Origin: Firmicutes bacterium UBA5486
Lineage (GTDB): Bacteria; Bacillota; UBA4882; UBA10575
Length of the DNA stretch: 21,320 bases
Reading direction: 5' to 3'
Assembly (NCBI GenBank): GCA_002427045.1
Contig: DIPO01000064.1
Location: 15,943 to 37,262, forward strand
The translations under genes and the position numbers were made by a program. Of this stretch, positions 15,161 through 21,198 are shown in pieces (the first letter of the stretch is position 1; every line of letters begins with the position of its first letter). The notes beneath the pieces were generated by a model, which did no database searches, had not been told where the DNA came from, and saw only the letters and a list, made by a program, of their open reading frames with translations.

Positions 15161-16549
15161 TTAGAATTTAATACTGAAACCGTTACGGAAAGAGGGAACG
15201 GTCTCAGTTTCCCAAGGATAGAGAACCTCTGAGAAGAAGAAGAGAAAATCTGTTCCCATAAGGAGATAAGGATAAAGGTAACCATCTCGATTAGAGAATT
15301 CTACTCCGCCTCCGCCATAAAACCGGAAGAATAGTACCTTATGGGGTATCAGATAGATACTTCCTATTTGCAAGTGTAAATCCCGCTCCAAAGAGGAGTA
15401 TTCCAGATTGCTGGTGATGTAAAAGTGATTTTTGATCTGGTATTTTAGCCCCGGAGCAAAGACATCGTTAAATTTGTACAAATTAAGAAATCCAAGTGGT
15501 GTGGGATCCGGTTTGTAGACTTCAACGGAAGGATTAGAGTTACTAGAGTTAGAAGAAGAGGCGCTTTCAGGTTCAAAAGGAGCAAAATAAGGATGAGACC
15601 AAGCCACCAATTTAATGGAACCACTTACGGTCTCCAAGTTAATTCGGATTGCTTCTGACCCTCCTTCGAGGGTATGGGTATTATGATTAGAGATAACTAC
15701 CGGAAAATCAGAGCGTATATGGCCGAAACGGGTATTTATTCTTCCGGCTAGTTCTGCTTCCTGAGGAAATCTAAACCAGAGATCCCCAGAGACACTACTG
15801 GCTTCTACCTGTATATAGGGAGAAACCGAATTCCATCCGGCATTAATGTTCCCGGATGTTGTTTCAATTAGTACTTTACCAACTGCTTCATTTAAATTGA
15901 CATTACCGGAAGTACTTTTGAGGCGAGCATAATTTACGGGGCCATTGATCCGAATGCCACCGGAAAGTGTTTCGCAATCTATGTATTCTACCGGGTGGGT
16001 GAAGTCAGCTTTTACATTGCCTGAAAGCGATTGAACATTAAGTCCCCATATCTTTCCTTGAAAGGAGATGTTTCCGGAGGAAGTGGAGGAGGTAATATGG
16101 GCTTTACCATAATCCCCTTGGAAAAGGCAAGTGCCAGAGGTGGTATTAACATTAAGATTTATATTTGCCGGGATCTTGATTGTTACCGTCCCGGATATCT
16201 GGTGGTTCTTAACAAAACTACTTCTGGTTTCTGGAATTGAACTAATCCTTAAGTTACCGTTCTCCTCTTTAAAGATTGGTTGGTGGTTTGTGATTAACTT
16301 TTGAGTCTGCTTTTTTGTAGAAGCAGTAGCTTCCATTTTAACTCTAACCTCTACCAAGGAACCCGAATAGGTGGCAACTTCCACATCGTAAAAGTTTGTT
16401 TCCACTACCACTACCCCGTCCATTTCGATCGGGAAGGCCTTTTCAGTATGGTAATAATCGGTAGCCGCCAAAACTGGAGTTGTCAAAAGTAAAATGAAAA
16501 GCCCAGAAAAAATTAAAATCCCACTCCGGAAGGGAAAATGTTGTAGCAT
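15161..16549 (-). CDS. Exported DUF4097-type beta-helix protein with C-terminal barrel-like domain
   Basis: A 462-residue exported protein. A Sec signal peptide (about 1-29, ending PVLAA) is followed by a DUF4097-like region (about 40-315) in which an SG motif recurs at residues 138, 158, 176, 196, 214, 232, 254 and 309, as in right-handed beta-helix stalks. A Ser/Asn-rich linker (328-340) leads to a 110-residue C-terminal domain. That domain is homologous to the whole mature part of the gene upstream: GGGG (412-415), YPYLL (426-430), LFFFSE (436-441) and a terminal Phe. AAGGGGG precedes the ATG by six bases, and the gene is 32 bp behind the small barrel gene, so they form one operon. The function is unknown; a surface or outer-membrane role is inferred. 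Confidence 0.8.
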   Translation of the reverse strand: MLQHFPFRSGILIFSGLFILLLTTPVLAATDYYHTEKAFPIEMDGVVVVETNFYDVEVATYSGSLVEVRVKMEATASTKKQTQKLITNHQPIFKEENGNLRISSIPETRSSFVKNHQISGTVTIKIPANINLNVNTTSGTCLFQGDYGKAHITSSTSSGNISFQGKIWGLNVQSLSGNVKADFTHPVEYIDCETLSGGIRINGPVNYARLKSTSGNVNLNEAVGKVLIETTSGNINAGWNSVSPYIQVEASSVSGDLWFRFPQEAELAGRINTRFGHIRSDFPVVISNHNTHTLEGGSEAIRINLETVSGSIKLVAWSHPYFAPFEPESASSSNSSNSNPSVEVYKPDPTPLGFLNLYKFNDVFAPGLKYQIKNHFYITSNLEYSSLERDLHLQIGSIYLIPHKVLFFRFYGGGGVEFSNRDGYLYPYLLMGTDFLFFFSEVLYPWETETVPSFRNGFSIKF

Positions 16550-16581
16550 GGGAATCCCCCTTTACTATATTAATCCGCTTG

Positions 16582-17061
16582 TTAAAAATAAAAACTAAAT
16601 CCAGAACGATAATAAGGTTCTCCACTTTCAGACAAAGGGTAAACAGATTCAGAGAAAAAGAAAAGGTAATTAATGCCAAGCAAAAGATAGGGATAATGGT
16701 AACCTTTGTTCCGGGAAAATTGCAATCCGCCACCACCAAGCAAATAGAGATTAAAAGAAAGCACATCATCACCATTGATTCTAAGCAGAACAAATTTCTG
16801 CGGGAGAATATAGACCGCTCCCCCTTGGAAGAGTAGATCGGTATCGGTACTTCGATACTCAAAATTGCCGATAGTATACATATTATTCCAAATATTTTGT
16901 TTTAATCCAAAGGAAGTTTGACGTTCAATATGATAAATATTGATGAAAGTCTCTGGTAGGATCGAATTATCTTTATAAAAAAAATCACTGGCTGCTACAG
17001 CGGGAGCAGTCAATATAATTAAAAAGGCTGCTAAAAACAATAGTCGTAGATACCTATTCAT
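16582..17061 (-). CDS. Small exported barrel-like protein, paralogue of the DUF4097 protein's C-terminus
   Basis: A 159-residue protein I cannot assign to a named family. A Sec signal peptide (about 1-24, ending PAVAA) leads a mature part of alternating hydrophobic strands. Shared landmarks with the next gene are YILPQKFVLLR (IYLIPHKVLFFR there), GGGG (109-112), FSRNKGYHYPYLLLG (FSNRDGYLYPYLLMG there), LFFFSE (133-138), YP and a terminal GFSFYF ending in Phe. Compared with its paralogue it has about 11 extra residues before the GGGG. A C-terminal Phe after amphipathic strands is the classical signature of outer-membrane barrels recognised by BamA. GGAG lies nine bases before the ATG. It is the first gene of the operon and has a good promoter. 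Confidence 0.75.
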   Translation of the reverse strand: MNRYLRLLFLAAFLIILTAPAVAASDFFYKDNSILPETFINIYHIERQTSFGLKQNIWNNMYTIGNFEYRSTDTDLLFQGGAVYILPQKFVLLRINGDDVLSFNLYLLGGGGLQFSRNKGYHYPYLLLGINYLFFFSESVYPLSESGEPYYRSGFSFYF

Positions 17062-17098
17062 ATTAATAAGCTCCTTTTAAATTGATTATCTTCTACAA

Positions 17099-17143
17099 TT
17101 TAACTACAATAGCTAAGATTACCAGCTTTTATAATATACTAAT
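17099..17143 (-). promoter_or_regulatory. Shared promoter-proximal element, barrel operon copy
   Basis: This is the second copy of the block at 6185-6228. In gene orientation it covers the -10 box and the first transcribed bases, including TTAGCTATTGTAGTTAA (17100-17116). As RNA this folds into a 7-bp stem with a 3-base loop. It ends 38 bases before the start codon. Confidence 0.6.
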
Positions 17144-17159
17144 CATTAAGACATGGCAA
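17131..17159 (-). promoter_or_regulatory. Promoter of the barrel/DUF4097 operon
   Basis: On the minus strand TTGCCA (17154-17159) and TATTAT (17131-17136) each match the sigma-A consensus at five of six positions and are exactly 17 bases apart. The expected start is near 17124, so the shared hairpin lies in the first 25 transcribed bases. Confidence 0.65.
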
Positions 17160-17323
17160 CCCCAAAATAGATAAAAATAAGGTAAAGTTTTATTAAAATG
17201 TGAAGATTGTTACTGAATTTAAGGAATTGCTAACCTAATGATCGTTGGTGTGATGCCAGATGCTAATGGGGTAGGAAAACCTGATATTTATATGGCTAAA
17301 AAGGGGAAGAAAATAATAAAGGC

Positions 17324-17352
17324 TTGTTAAGGAGAAAAGTATATTATATAAT
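17324..17352 (+). promoter_or_regulatory. Promoter of the queuosine transporter/queF operon
   Basis: TTGTTA (17324-17329) and a perfect TATAAT (17347-17352) are separated by 17 bases. Transcription should begin near 17358-17360, which is exactly where the riboswitch P1 stem starts. Confidence 0.75.
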
Positions 17353-17355
17353 AAA

Positions 17356-17396
17356 CCCTGCGGTACCAGGTAACCCGCTAGAACAAAACTGGAGGT
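17356..17396 (+). ncRNA. PreQ1-I type riboswitch overlapping the ribosome binding site
   Basis: The leader fits the H-type pseudoknot of class-I preQ1 riboswitches. P1 is GCGG (17360-17363) with CCGC (17375-17378). The loop contains CCAG (17366-17369) followed by GTAAC, as in characterised members. An A-rich strand TAGAACAAAA (17379-17388) leads to CTGG (17389-17392), which pairs with CCAG to form P2. The ribosome binding site GGAGG (17391-17395) shares its first two bases with P2. When preQ1 stabilises the knot, translation should be blocked. The downstream genes for a queuosine-precursor transporter and QueF match the expected regulon. Confidence 0.75.
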
Positions 17397-17403
17397 ATTT
17401 ATA

Positions 17404-18108
17404 ATGTCAAAAAACAGTGAAAACACAATCTCTCCTCTTTACCTGATCTTATCTTGCTTCTTTATTACTTCTCTTCTAATCTCCAATATTAATGCCGGAA
17501 AAATGGCAAGCTTTTTTGGGATTACTCTTCCAGCCGCAGTGGTACTCTTTCCACTAACTTATATCTTTGGGGATGTATTAACAGAAGTATATGGGTTTAA
17601 AAAAGCCCGGCTTACCATCTGGATTGGCTTATTTGCTAATCTCTTTATGGTTCTGATCTTTACGCTCACTTTGGCTTTACCTTATCCGGATTTTTGGGTA
17701 AATCAAGAAGCTTATAAAACAGTTTTGGGAATGACACCACGATTGGTTCTGGCTTCATTAGTGGCTTATTTTGCGGGTGAGTTTCTAAACTCTGTGGTTT
17801 TATCAAGGTTAAAGGTGAGAACTAAAGGCCGGATGCTATGGGTACGTACGATTGGTTCGACAATCGTAGGTGAAGGAATTGATACTGTTTTGTTTATCAC
17901 CATTGCTTTTGTGGGTACTATGCCCTTTGGGGTGCTAAAGAATATCATGCTTGCCCAATATTTATGGAAAGTTGCGTATGAAATTTTGGTTACTCCGTTA
18001 ACCTACTTATTAGTGAACTGGCTTAAGAAAAAAGAGCAGATGGATGTCTTTGACCATGATGTTAAATATAATCCATTTAGTTTAGATTGGAGGCGTGATC
18101 ATGAGTGA
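17404..18108 (+). CDS. Queuosine precursor transporter (YhhQ/QPTR family)
   Basis: A membrane transporter, 234 residues with about six hydrophobic segments, of the YhhQ/VUT family that imports queuosine precursors such as preQ0 or preQ1. Typical family stretches are FPLTYIFGDVLTEVYGFKKA (about 53-72), the FAGEFLNSVVLSRLK region, and IGSTIVGEGIDTVLFITIAF toward the end. GGAGG (17391-17395) lies eight bases before the ATG and is part of the riboswitch. Its last eight bases overlap the start of queF, so the two are translated together. Several bacteria pair import of preQ0 with QueF reduction to preQ1. No queC, queD or queE is present here, which suits salvage rather than synthesis. Confidence 0.9.
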   Translation: MSKNSENTISPLYLILSCFFITSLLISNINAGKMASFFGITLPAAVVLFPLTYIFGDVLTEVYGFKKARLTIWIGLFANLFMVLIFTLTLALPYPDFWVNQEAYKTVLGMTPRLVLASLVAYFAGEFLNSVVLSRLKVRTKGRMLWVRTIGSTIVGEGIDTVLFITIAFVGTMPFGVLKNIMLAQYLWKVAYEILVTPLTYLLVNWLKKKEQMDVFDHDVKYNPFSLDWRRDHE

Positions 18109-18490
18109 ATTTGAGTTTAATGCGTTAGGAAAAAATGTTAGAAAACCTTCTCGAAAACTTGATACTTTTCCCAAACCGGATGGGGTGGAGACTGTTATTA
18201 TGGAGAGTGATGAAGTAACTAGTCTTTGTCCGGTAACCGGGCAGCCTGATTGGGAGACGGTGACGATTGAATATGCTCCTGACAAGGCTTGTATTGAAAG
18301 CAAAAGCTTAAAGCTTTATTTGTGGAGTTTCCGCGAAGAAGGAGCTTTCTGTGAAGCTTTGGCGGCTAAGATTGCTGAAGATATTGCCTCGGCTTGTGAA
18401 CCATTCTGGGTTGAGGTGGTTGTTACTCAGAAGCCGCGTGGAGGAGTAAAATTAGTTGCTAAAGCTAGAGTAGATGGGCATAAAAGGTAG
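18101..18490 (+). CDS. queF: NADPH-dependent 7-cyano-7-deazaguanine (preQ0) reductase
   Basis: QueF reduces preQ0 to preQ1 with NADPH in the queuosine pathway, in the cytoplasm. It is a short (129-residue) type I enzyme with one T-fold domain. The catalytic Cys43 (SLCPVTGQPD) and Asp50 keep the seven-residue spacing of the family, and the QueF motif ESKSLKLYL is at 66-74, followed by FREEGAFCE. I chose ATG 18101, seven bases after GGAGG (18089-18093); the GTG at 18095 is only one base from it. It overlaps the transporter gene by eight bases. Its TAG stop coincides with the AGGTAG that begins repeat copy C, so an element may have inserted at or reshaped the end of the gene. Confidence 0.95.
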   Translation: MSEFEFNALGKNVRKPSRKLDTFPKPDGVETVIMESDEVTSLCPVTGQPDWETVTIEYAPDKACIESKSLKLYLWSFREEGAFCEALAAKIAEDIASACEPFWVEVVVTQKPRGGVKLVAKARVDGHKR

Positions 18491-18557
18491 GAAGTCGCCC
18501 ACGCTAGTTACCGCTTGCACACATGAAATGATGAAAATATAATCTAGGTGAGTCGAC
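18488..18557 (+). repeat. Family-1 hairpin repeat, copy C
   Basis: GAAGTCGCCCACGCTAGTTA at the left and AATCTAGGTGAGTCGACC at the right match the ends of copies A and B, while the middle has diverged. It begins with the queF stop codon. CGCCCACGCTAG and CTAGGTGAGTCG can still pair, so the fold persists despite base changes. Confidence 0.65.
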
Positions 18558-18559
18558 CA

Positions 18560-18647
18560 GCAAGTCGTTCATGCTGGCTACCTGTAGCATTATCAAGAAA
18601 TATCAATCAAGGGCAGATGAATTGACACTCTTCGAAGGCATCTTTTA
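18560..18647 (+). repeat. Family-1 hairpin repeat, copy D with conserved tail
   Basis: AAGTCGTTCATGCTGGCTAC (18562 on) and ATCAAGGGCAGATGAATTGA match the family ends. The tail TCTTCGAAGGCATC (18629-18642) is the same as that next to copy B (minus strand 6091-6103). This tandem C-D arrangement mirrors A-A'. Confidence 0.65.
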
Positions 18648-18683
18648 TGTATAGAATAACAGAAACTGTAAAGGCAGACTGTC

Positions 18684-18814
18684 ATTCACACGAGCGACAA
18701 GTTTCGAGTTACAGTAAGCTTAGATAAATAAGGCACCGAGAACGGTAGCCTTATTTTTTTATGGAATTGCACAACTTGTAGCTTGAAGCTTGTCGCTAGT
18801 TACTCGTGTTGAAT
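18684..18814. repeat. Family-2 inverted pair enclosing a terminator
   Basis: ATTCACACGAGCGACAAG with TTTCGAGTTACA (18684-18713) is repeated in reverse complement at 18771-18814, as ATTCAACACGAG, a 7-base insertion, then CGACAAGCTTCAAGCTACA. The arms can form a long stem around the terminator at 18730-18760. One arm matches the left edge of the window (24-67). Confidence 0.65.
18730..18760 (+). terminator. Rho-independent terminator downstream of queF
   Basis: AAGGCACCG and CGGTAGCCTT form a 9-bp stem with one bulged A around a 4-base AGAA loop (18730-18752), followed by ATTTTTTT. It lies 240 bp after the queF stop, beyond repeats C and D, so the queF message should carry both repeats in its 3' end. 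Confidence 0.8.
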
Positions 18815-18890
18815 GCGAACGATGCAAGCTAATTACAGTATATTTGTGGGAATATCAATATATTCTGATTTCGTGACATCTATAAACACC

Positions 18891-18945
18891 TAGGGTAAAT
18901 CGTGAGAAACTTGTGATAGAGTTTACCCTGATATAAATTAATAAG
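18891..18945. repeat. Family-3 palindrome, second copy
   Basis: AGGGTAAA (18892-18899) and TTTACCCT (18922-18929) form the same core stem as 15050-15092, and both are followed by ATA(n)TTAATAAGT. The loop region differs. No U-tract follows. The bases between here and 19056 are AT-rich with nothing recognised. Confidence 0.55.
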
Positions 18946-19053
18946 TGACAAATTTAGAACTATGGTACTGTGGTTGAATTTTAAATAATTGAATTATGTA
19001 ATTCCTTAAATTTAATAAGATACGGTAAAGAATTTAGGAACAGCAAAAATAAA

Positions 19054-19062
19054 TGATATAAT
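19054..19062 (+). promoter_or_regulatory. Extended -10 promoter of the MATE gene
   Basis: TGATATAAT provides a perfect TATAAT with the TGn extension, which can compensate for the weak -35 (TTAGGA, 17 bases upstream). The expected start near 19069 gives a leader of about 80 bases that contains a short ORF. Confidence 0.55.
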
Positions 19063-19089
19063 TTATAGGGATTATCCTGGACGGATGTA

Positions 19090-19155
19090 ATGGTAGTGGT
19101 TGTAATTGATGAAGTTGACAAAGAAAGAAATACCTTACGGAGGAAGATATCTTGA
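19090..19155 (+). CDS. Possible 21-codon upstream ORF overlapping the MATE start
   Basis: An ATG-started ORF, MVVVIDEVDKERNTLRRKIS, ends in a TGA that overlaps the TTG start of the MATE gene in the arrangement TTGA. The MATE ribosome binding site GGAGG lies inside it. Its own start has only a weak GGACGG nearby. It may couple or regulate MATE translation, or be chance. Confidence 0.3.
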   Translation: MVVVVIDEVDKERNTLRRKIS

Positions 19156-20558
19156 AACATTTAGGATTAAAGCAACTAATCAAAAATAGATTTAACTTTC
19201 ATTCCAATCCGATGTGGCAAGAGATCATCCAAATTACATGGCCTGCGTTTATTGAATTAGTGATGTCTACTTTATTTGGTATGGTTGATATGATGATGGT
19301 AGGACGATTAAGTCCGGCGGCTATTGCTGCCGTAGGTTTGACCAATCAACCAGTTAGATTATTGATGGCAATCTTTGCTGCAGTTAATATCGGAACAACT
19401 ACGCTTGTTGCCTGGAATATCGGTGCTAAAAAACTTGGAAATGCACGTTCTGTTACCCGCCAGATTCTGGTGATCAATACAATCCTGGGGATAATGATGG
19501 GTGCTTTAGGGGTATTATCTGCTCGTCCAATTATCAGATTTATGGGAGCGAAACCTGATACCATAGATACTGCAACGCTCTATTTTCAAATTATCTCCTC
19601 GGGCTTGGTTTTTCAAGCTATTACTATGGGTATTACAGCTTCTTTACGCGGTGCTGGAGAGACGAAAATTCCAATGCTCTATAATGTTGGTAGTAATCTG
19701 TTGAATGTTTTTGGAAATTATGTTCTGATCTATGGGAAACTAGGTTTTCCCCAATTGGGTGTAGCAGGAGCTGCCATCTCTACTACTTGTTCGATGCTGA
19801 TTGCTTGTTTGATAGGGCTGTATGTGATTTATTTTTCCCGTCAATCTAGAATATCGTTAAAAATAAAAGATGATTATCGGCTCGATTTGAATACGGTAAA
19901 AAAAGTGTTTTCTATAGGTTTACCAGCAGCTATGGAACAATTTGTATTACAAAGTGGCTTGATCTTGTTTGCACGAACAGTTTCCAGTTTAGGAACATCT
20001 AGTTTCGCTGCTCATCAGATTGGCCTTAATATCAGTGGTTTATCATTTGCTCCCAGTATGGCTTTTGGTGTTGCTGCTACTACGCTTGTCGGCCAGAGCC
20101 TTGGTGCTGATGAGGAAGAAAAAGCAGAAAGATATGCCCAAGTTGTTCATAAACTAGCAATTGGTGTTGCTTGTTTTATAGGTTTGATGTATATTTTATT
20201 CTCGCATCAACTGGCACAATTATATACTTCTGACTTTGGAGTAGCAGCATTGGCTGGTACGGTTCTGAAAATTTTGGCCCTAGGTTTACCGGGTCAGTCT
20301 ACTCAACTTTCTCTTTCTGGAGCTCTTCGTGGAGCCGGTGATACGATGTACCCTTTATATGCATCCATGTTAGGTATTTGGGTTTTTCGGGTATTTATGG
20401 CTTATGTATTTGTAAAGATCTTTCACTGGGGTTTAATCGGAGCTTGGATTGCTTTTGCCTTGGATCAATATACCCGTTCACTTGTTATTTATTTTCGTTT
20501 CCGCTCGGGGAAATGGAAGACTATTAGATCAAGAGTGGAGAAACCGAAATTCAGCTAG
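19152..20558 (+). CDS. MATE-family multidrug/metabolite exporter
   Basis: A 468-residue inner-membrane exporter of the MATE family (NorM/DinF-like), which expels cationic drugs or metabolites in exchange for Na+ or H+. Two homologous halves of about six membrane segments are visible. The first starts ITWPAFIELVMSTLFGMVDMM (residue 27 on) and the second resembles it from FSIGLPAAMEQFVLQSGLIL. ASLRGAGETKIPMLYN in the first half and LSGALRGAGDTMYPLYAS in the second are the matching conserved motifs. The start is a TTG at 19152, with GGAGG eight bases upstream. The leader carries an extended -10 promoter and a short overlapping ORF. The substrate is unknown. Confidence 0.93.
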   Translation: MKHLGLKQLIKNRFNFHSNPMWQEIIQITWPAFIELVMSTLFGMVDMMMVGRLSPAAIAAVGLTNQPVRLLMAIFAAVNIGTTTLVAWNIGAKKLGNARSVTRQILVINTILGIMMGALGVLSARPIIRFMGAKPDTIDTATLYFQIISSGLVFQAITMGITASLRGAGETKIPMLYNVGSNLLNVFGNYVLIYGKLGFPQLGVAGAAISTTCSMLIACLIGLYVIYFSRQSRISLKIKDDYRLDLNTVKKVFSIGLPAAMEQFVLQSGLILFARTVSSLGTSSFAAHQIGLNISGLSFAPSMAFGVAATTLVGQSLGADEEEKAERYAQVVHKLAIGVACFIGLMYILFSHQLAQLYTSDFGVAALAGTVLKILALGLPGQSTQLSLSGALRGAGDTMYPLYASMLGIWVFRVFMAYVFVKIFHWGLIGAWIAFALDQYTRSLVIYFRFRSGKWKTIRSRVEKPKFS

Positions 20559-20633
20559 AGTTCTGAGAAGTGGGGATCGGGTGTGTTAATTGTTGGTTTA
20601 GATAGTTCTGCGATTATGAAATTATATATAATG

Positions 20634-20659
20634 AAAGCTGCTGGCTTGCCAGCAGCTTT
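20634..20659. terminator. Bidirectional terminator between MATE and ymaF-like genes
   Basis: AAAGCTGCTGGC (20634-20645) and GCCAGCAGCTTT (20648-20659) form a perfect 12-bp GC-rich stem with a 2-base loop. Short A/T runs lie on both sides. It sits between convergent genes and can end both. Confidence 0.7.
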
Positions 20660-20712
20660 ACTGTAAATTGGCCATCTGATTACTTATTTGAGTAGCCTTG
20701 ATAAAATTCTCA

Positions 20713-21078
20713 CTAGCCGATAGGATTTTGGATTAAAGTTGCTACGATAAATACATGGCTATGCAAATCTTCTACTGAAGTGGCACCGGTTACTGCGTGC
20801 ACATGGCCGATGTGTACATTGTTTTCATCATAAATTGGGACCGCTTCTCCGGTGATGATTTCAATCATATGAAAATGACCGCGGAAAAAGTCAGTATTGG
20901 TATTCATTACGTGAACATGTCCATTGCAGGAAGGTTTTGCCTGGCCAGTAACTCCAGCAAAGCGATGGTTATGCCCTAACCCCATTTCAGTTTCGGAGGT
21001 AGCAATCATTGTACTGCCCAAAAACTCATGGACATGGGCTTGATATTGAGTCTGGTCGAACTGTTTATTTGTAGACAA
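20713..21078 (-). CDS. YmaF-family histidine-rich protein
   Basis: A 121-residue cytoplasmic protein of the YmaF family, function unknown. It is built from about six short repeats carrying paired histidines: QAHVHEF, GLGHNHRFAG, NGHVHVM, RGHFHMIEI, IGHVHAVTG and DLHSHVFI. Regularly spaced HxH pairs on beta-strands suggest metal binding, but that is inference. The start is a TTG (TTGTCTACAAAT) with GGGAGGGG five bases upstream. Both the ribosome binding site and the TTG fall inside a leader stem (21071-21138), so translation is probably regulated. No neighbour explains its role. Confidence 0.85.
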   Translation of the reverse strand: MSTNKQFDQTQYQAHVHEFLGSTMIATSETEMGLGHNHRFAGVTGQAKPSCNGHVHVMNTNTDFFRGHFHMIEIITGEAVPIYDENNVHIGHVHAVTGATSVEDLHSHVFIVATLIQNPIG

Positions 21079-21138
21079 TCAAACCCCTCCCTTTTCTTTT
21101 AATCTATTCGAGTTGTAGAGAGGTTGGTGATTGTCTAC
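21071..21138 (-). promoter_or_regulatory. Leader hairpin sequestering ymaF ribosome binding site and start
   Basis: On the minus strand GTAGACAATC (21129-21138) pairs perfectly with GATTGTCTAC (21071-21080), which contains the TTG start. Inside that, AACCTCTC pairs with the GAGGGG of the ribosome binding site (one G-U). TATAAA just upstream (about 21143-21148) may be the -10 box, which would place the transcript start at the foot of the stem. Read on the + strand, the outer stem is followed by TTTTTTT and could pass for a terminator, but the MATE gene already has one at 20634. Confidence 0.55.
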
Positions 21139-21198
21139 TTTTTTTATACAATAAGCTTGTGTTTTTGTTTTAAGATTGCCTAATATATAAGGTTTAAG

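Noticed and set aside
16443..16862. 139-residue minus-strand open frame between the barrel genes
   Set aside because: It overlaps both real genes in another frame, begins inside the small barrel gene without a suitable ribosome binding site, and has no family-like sequence.
18095..18100. GTG start for queF
   Set aside because: It is one base from GGAGG, while ATG 18101 has seven-base spacing and the expected overlap with the transporter gene.
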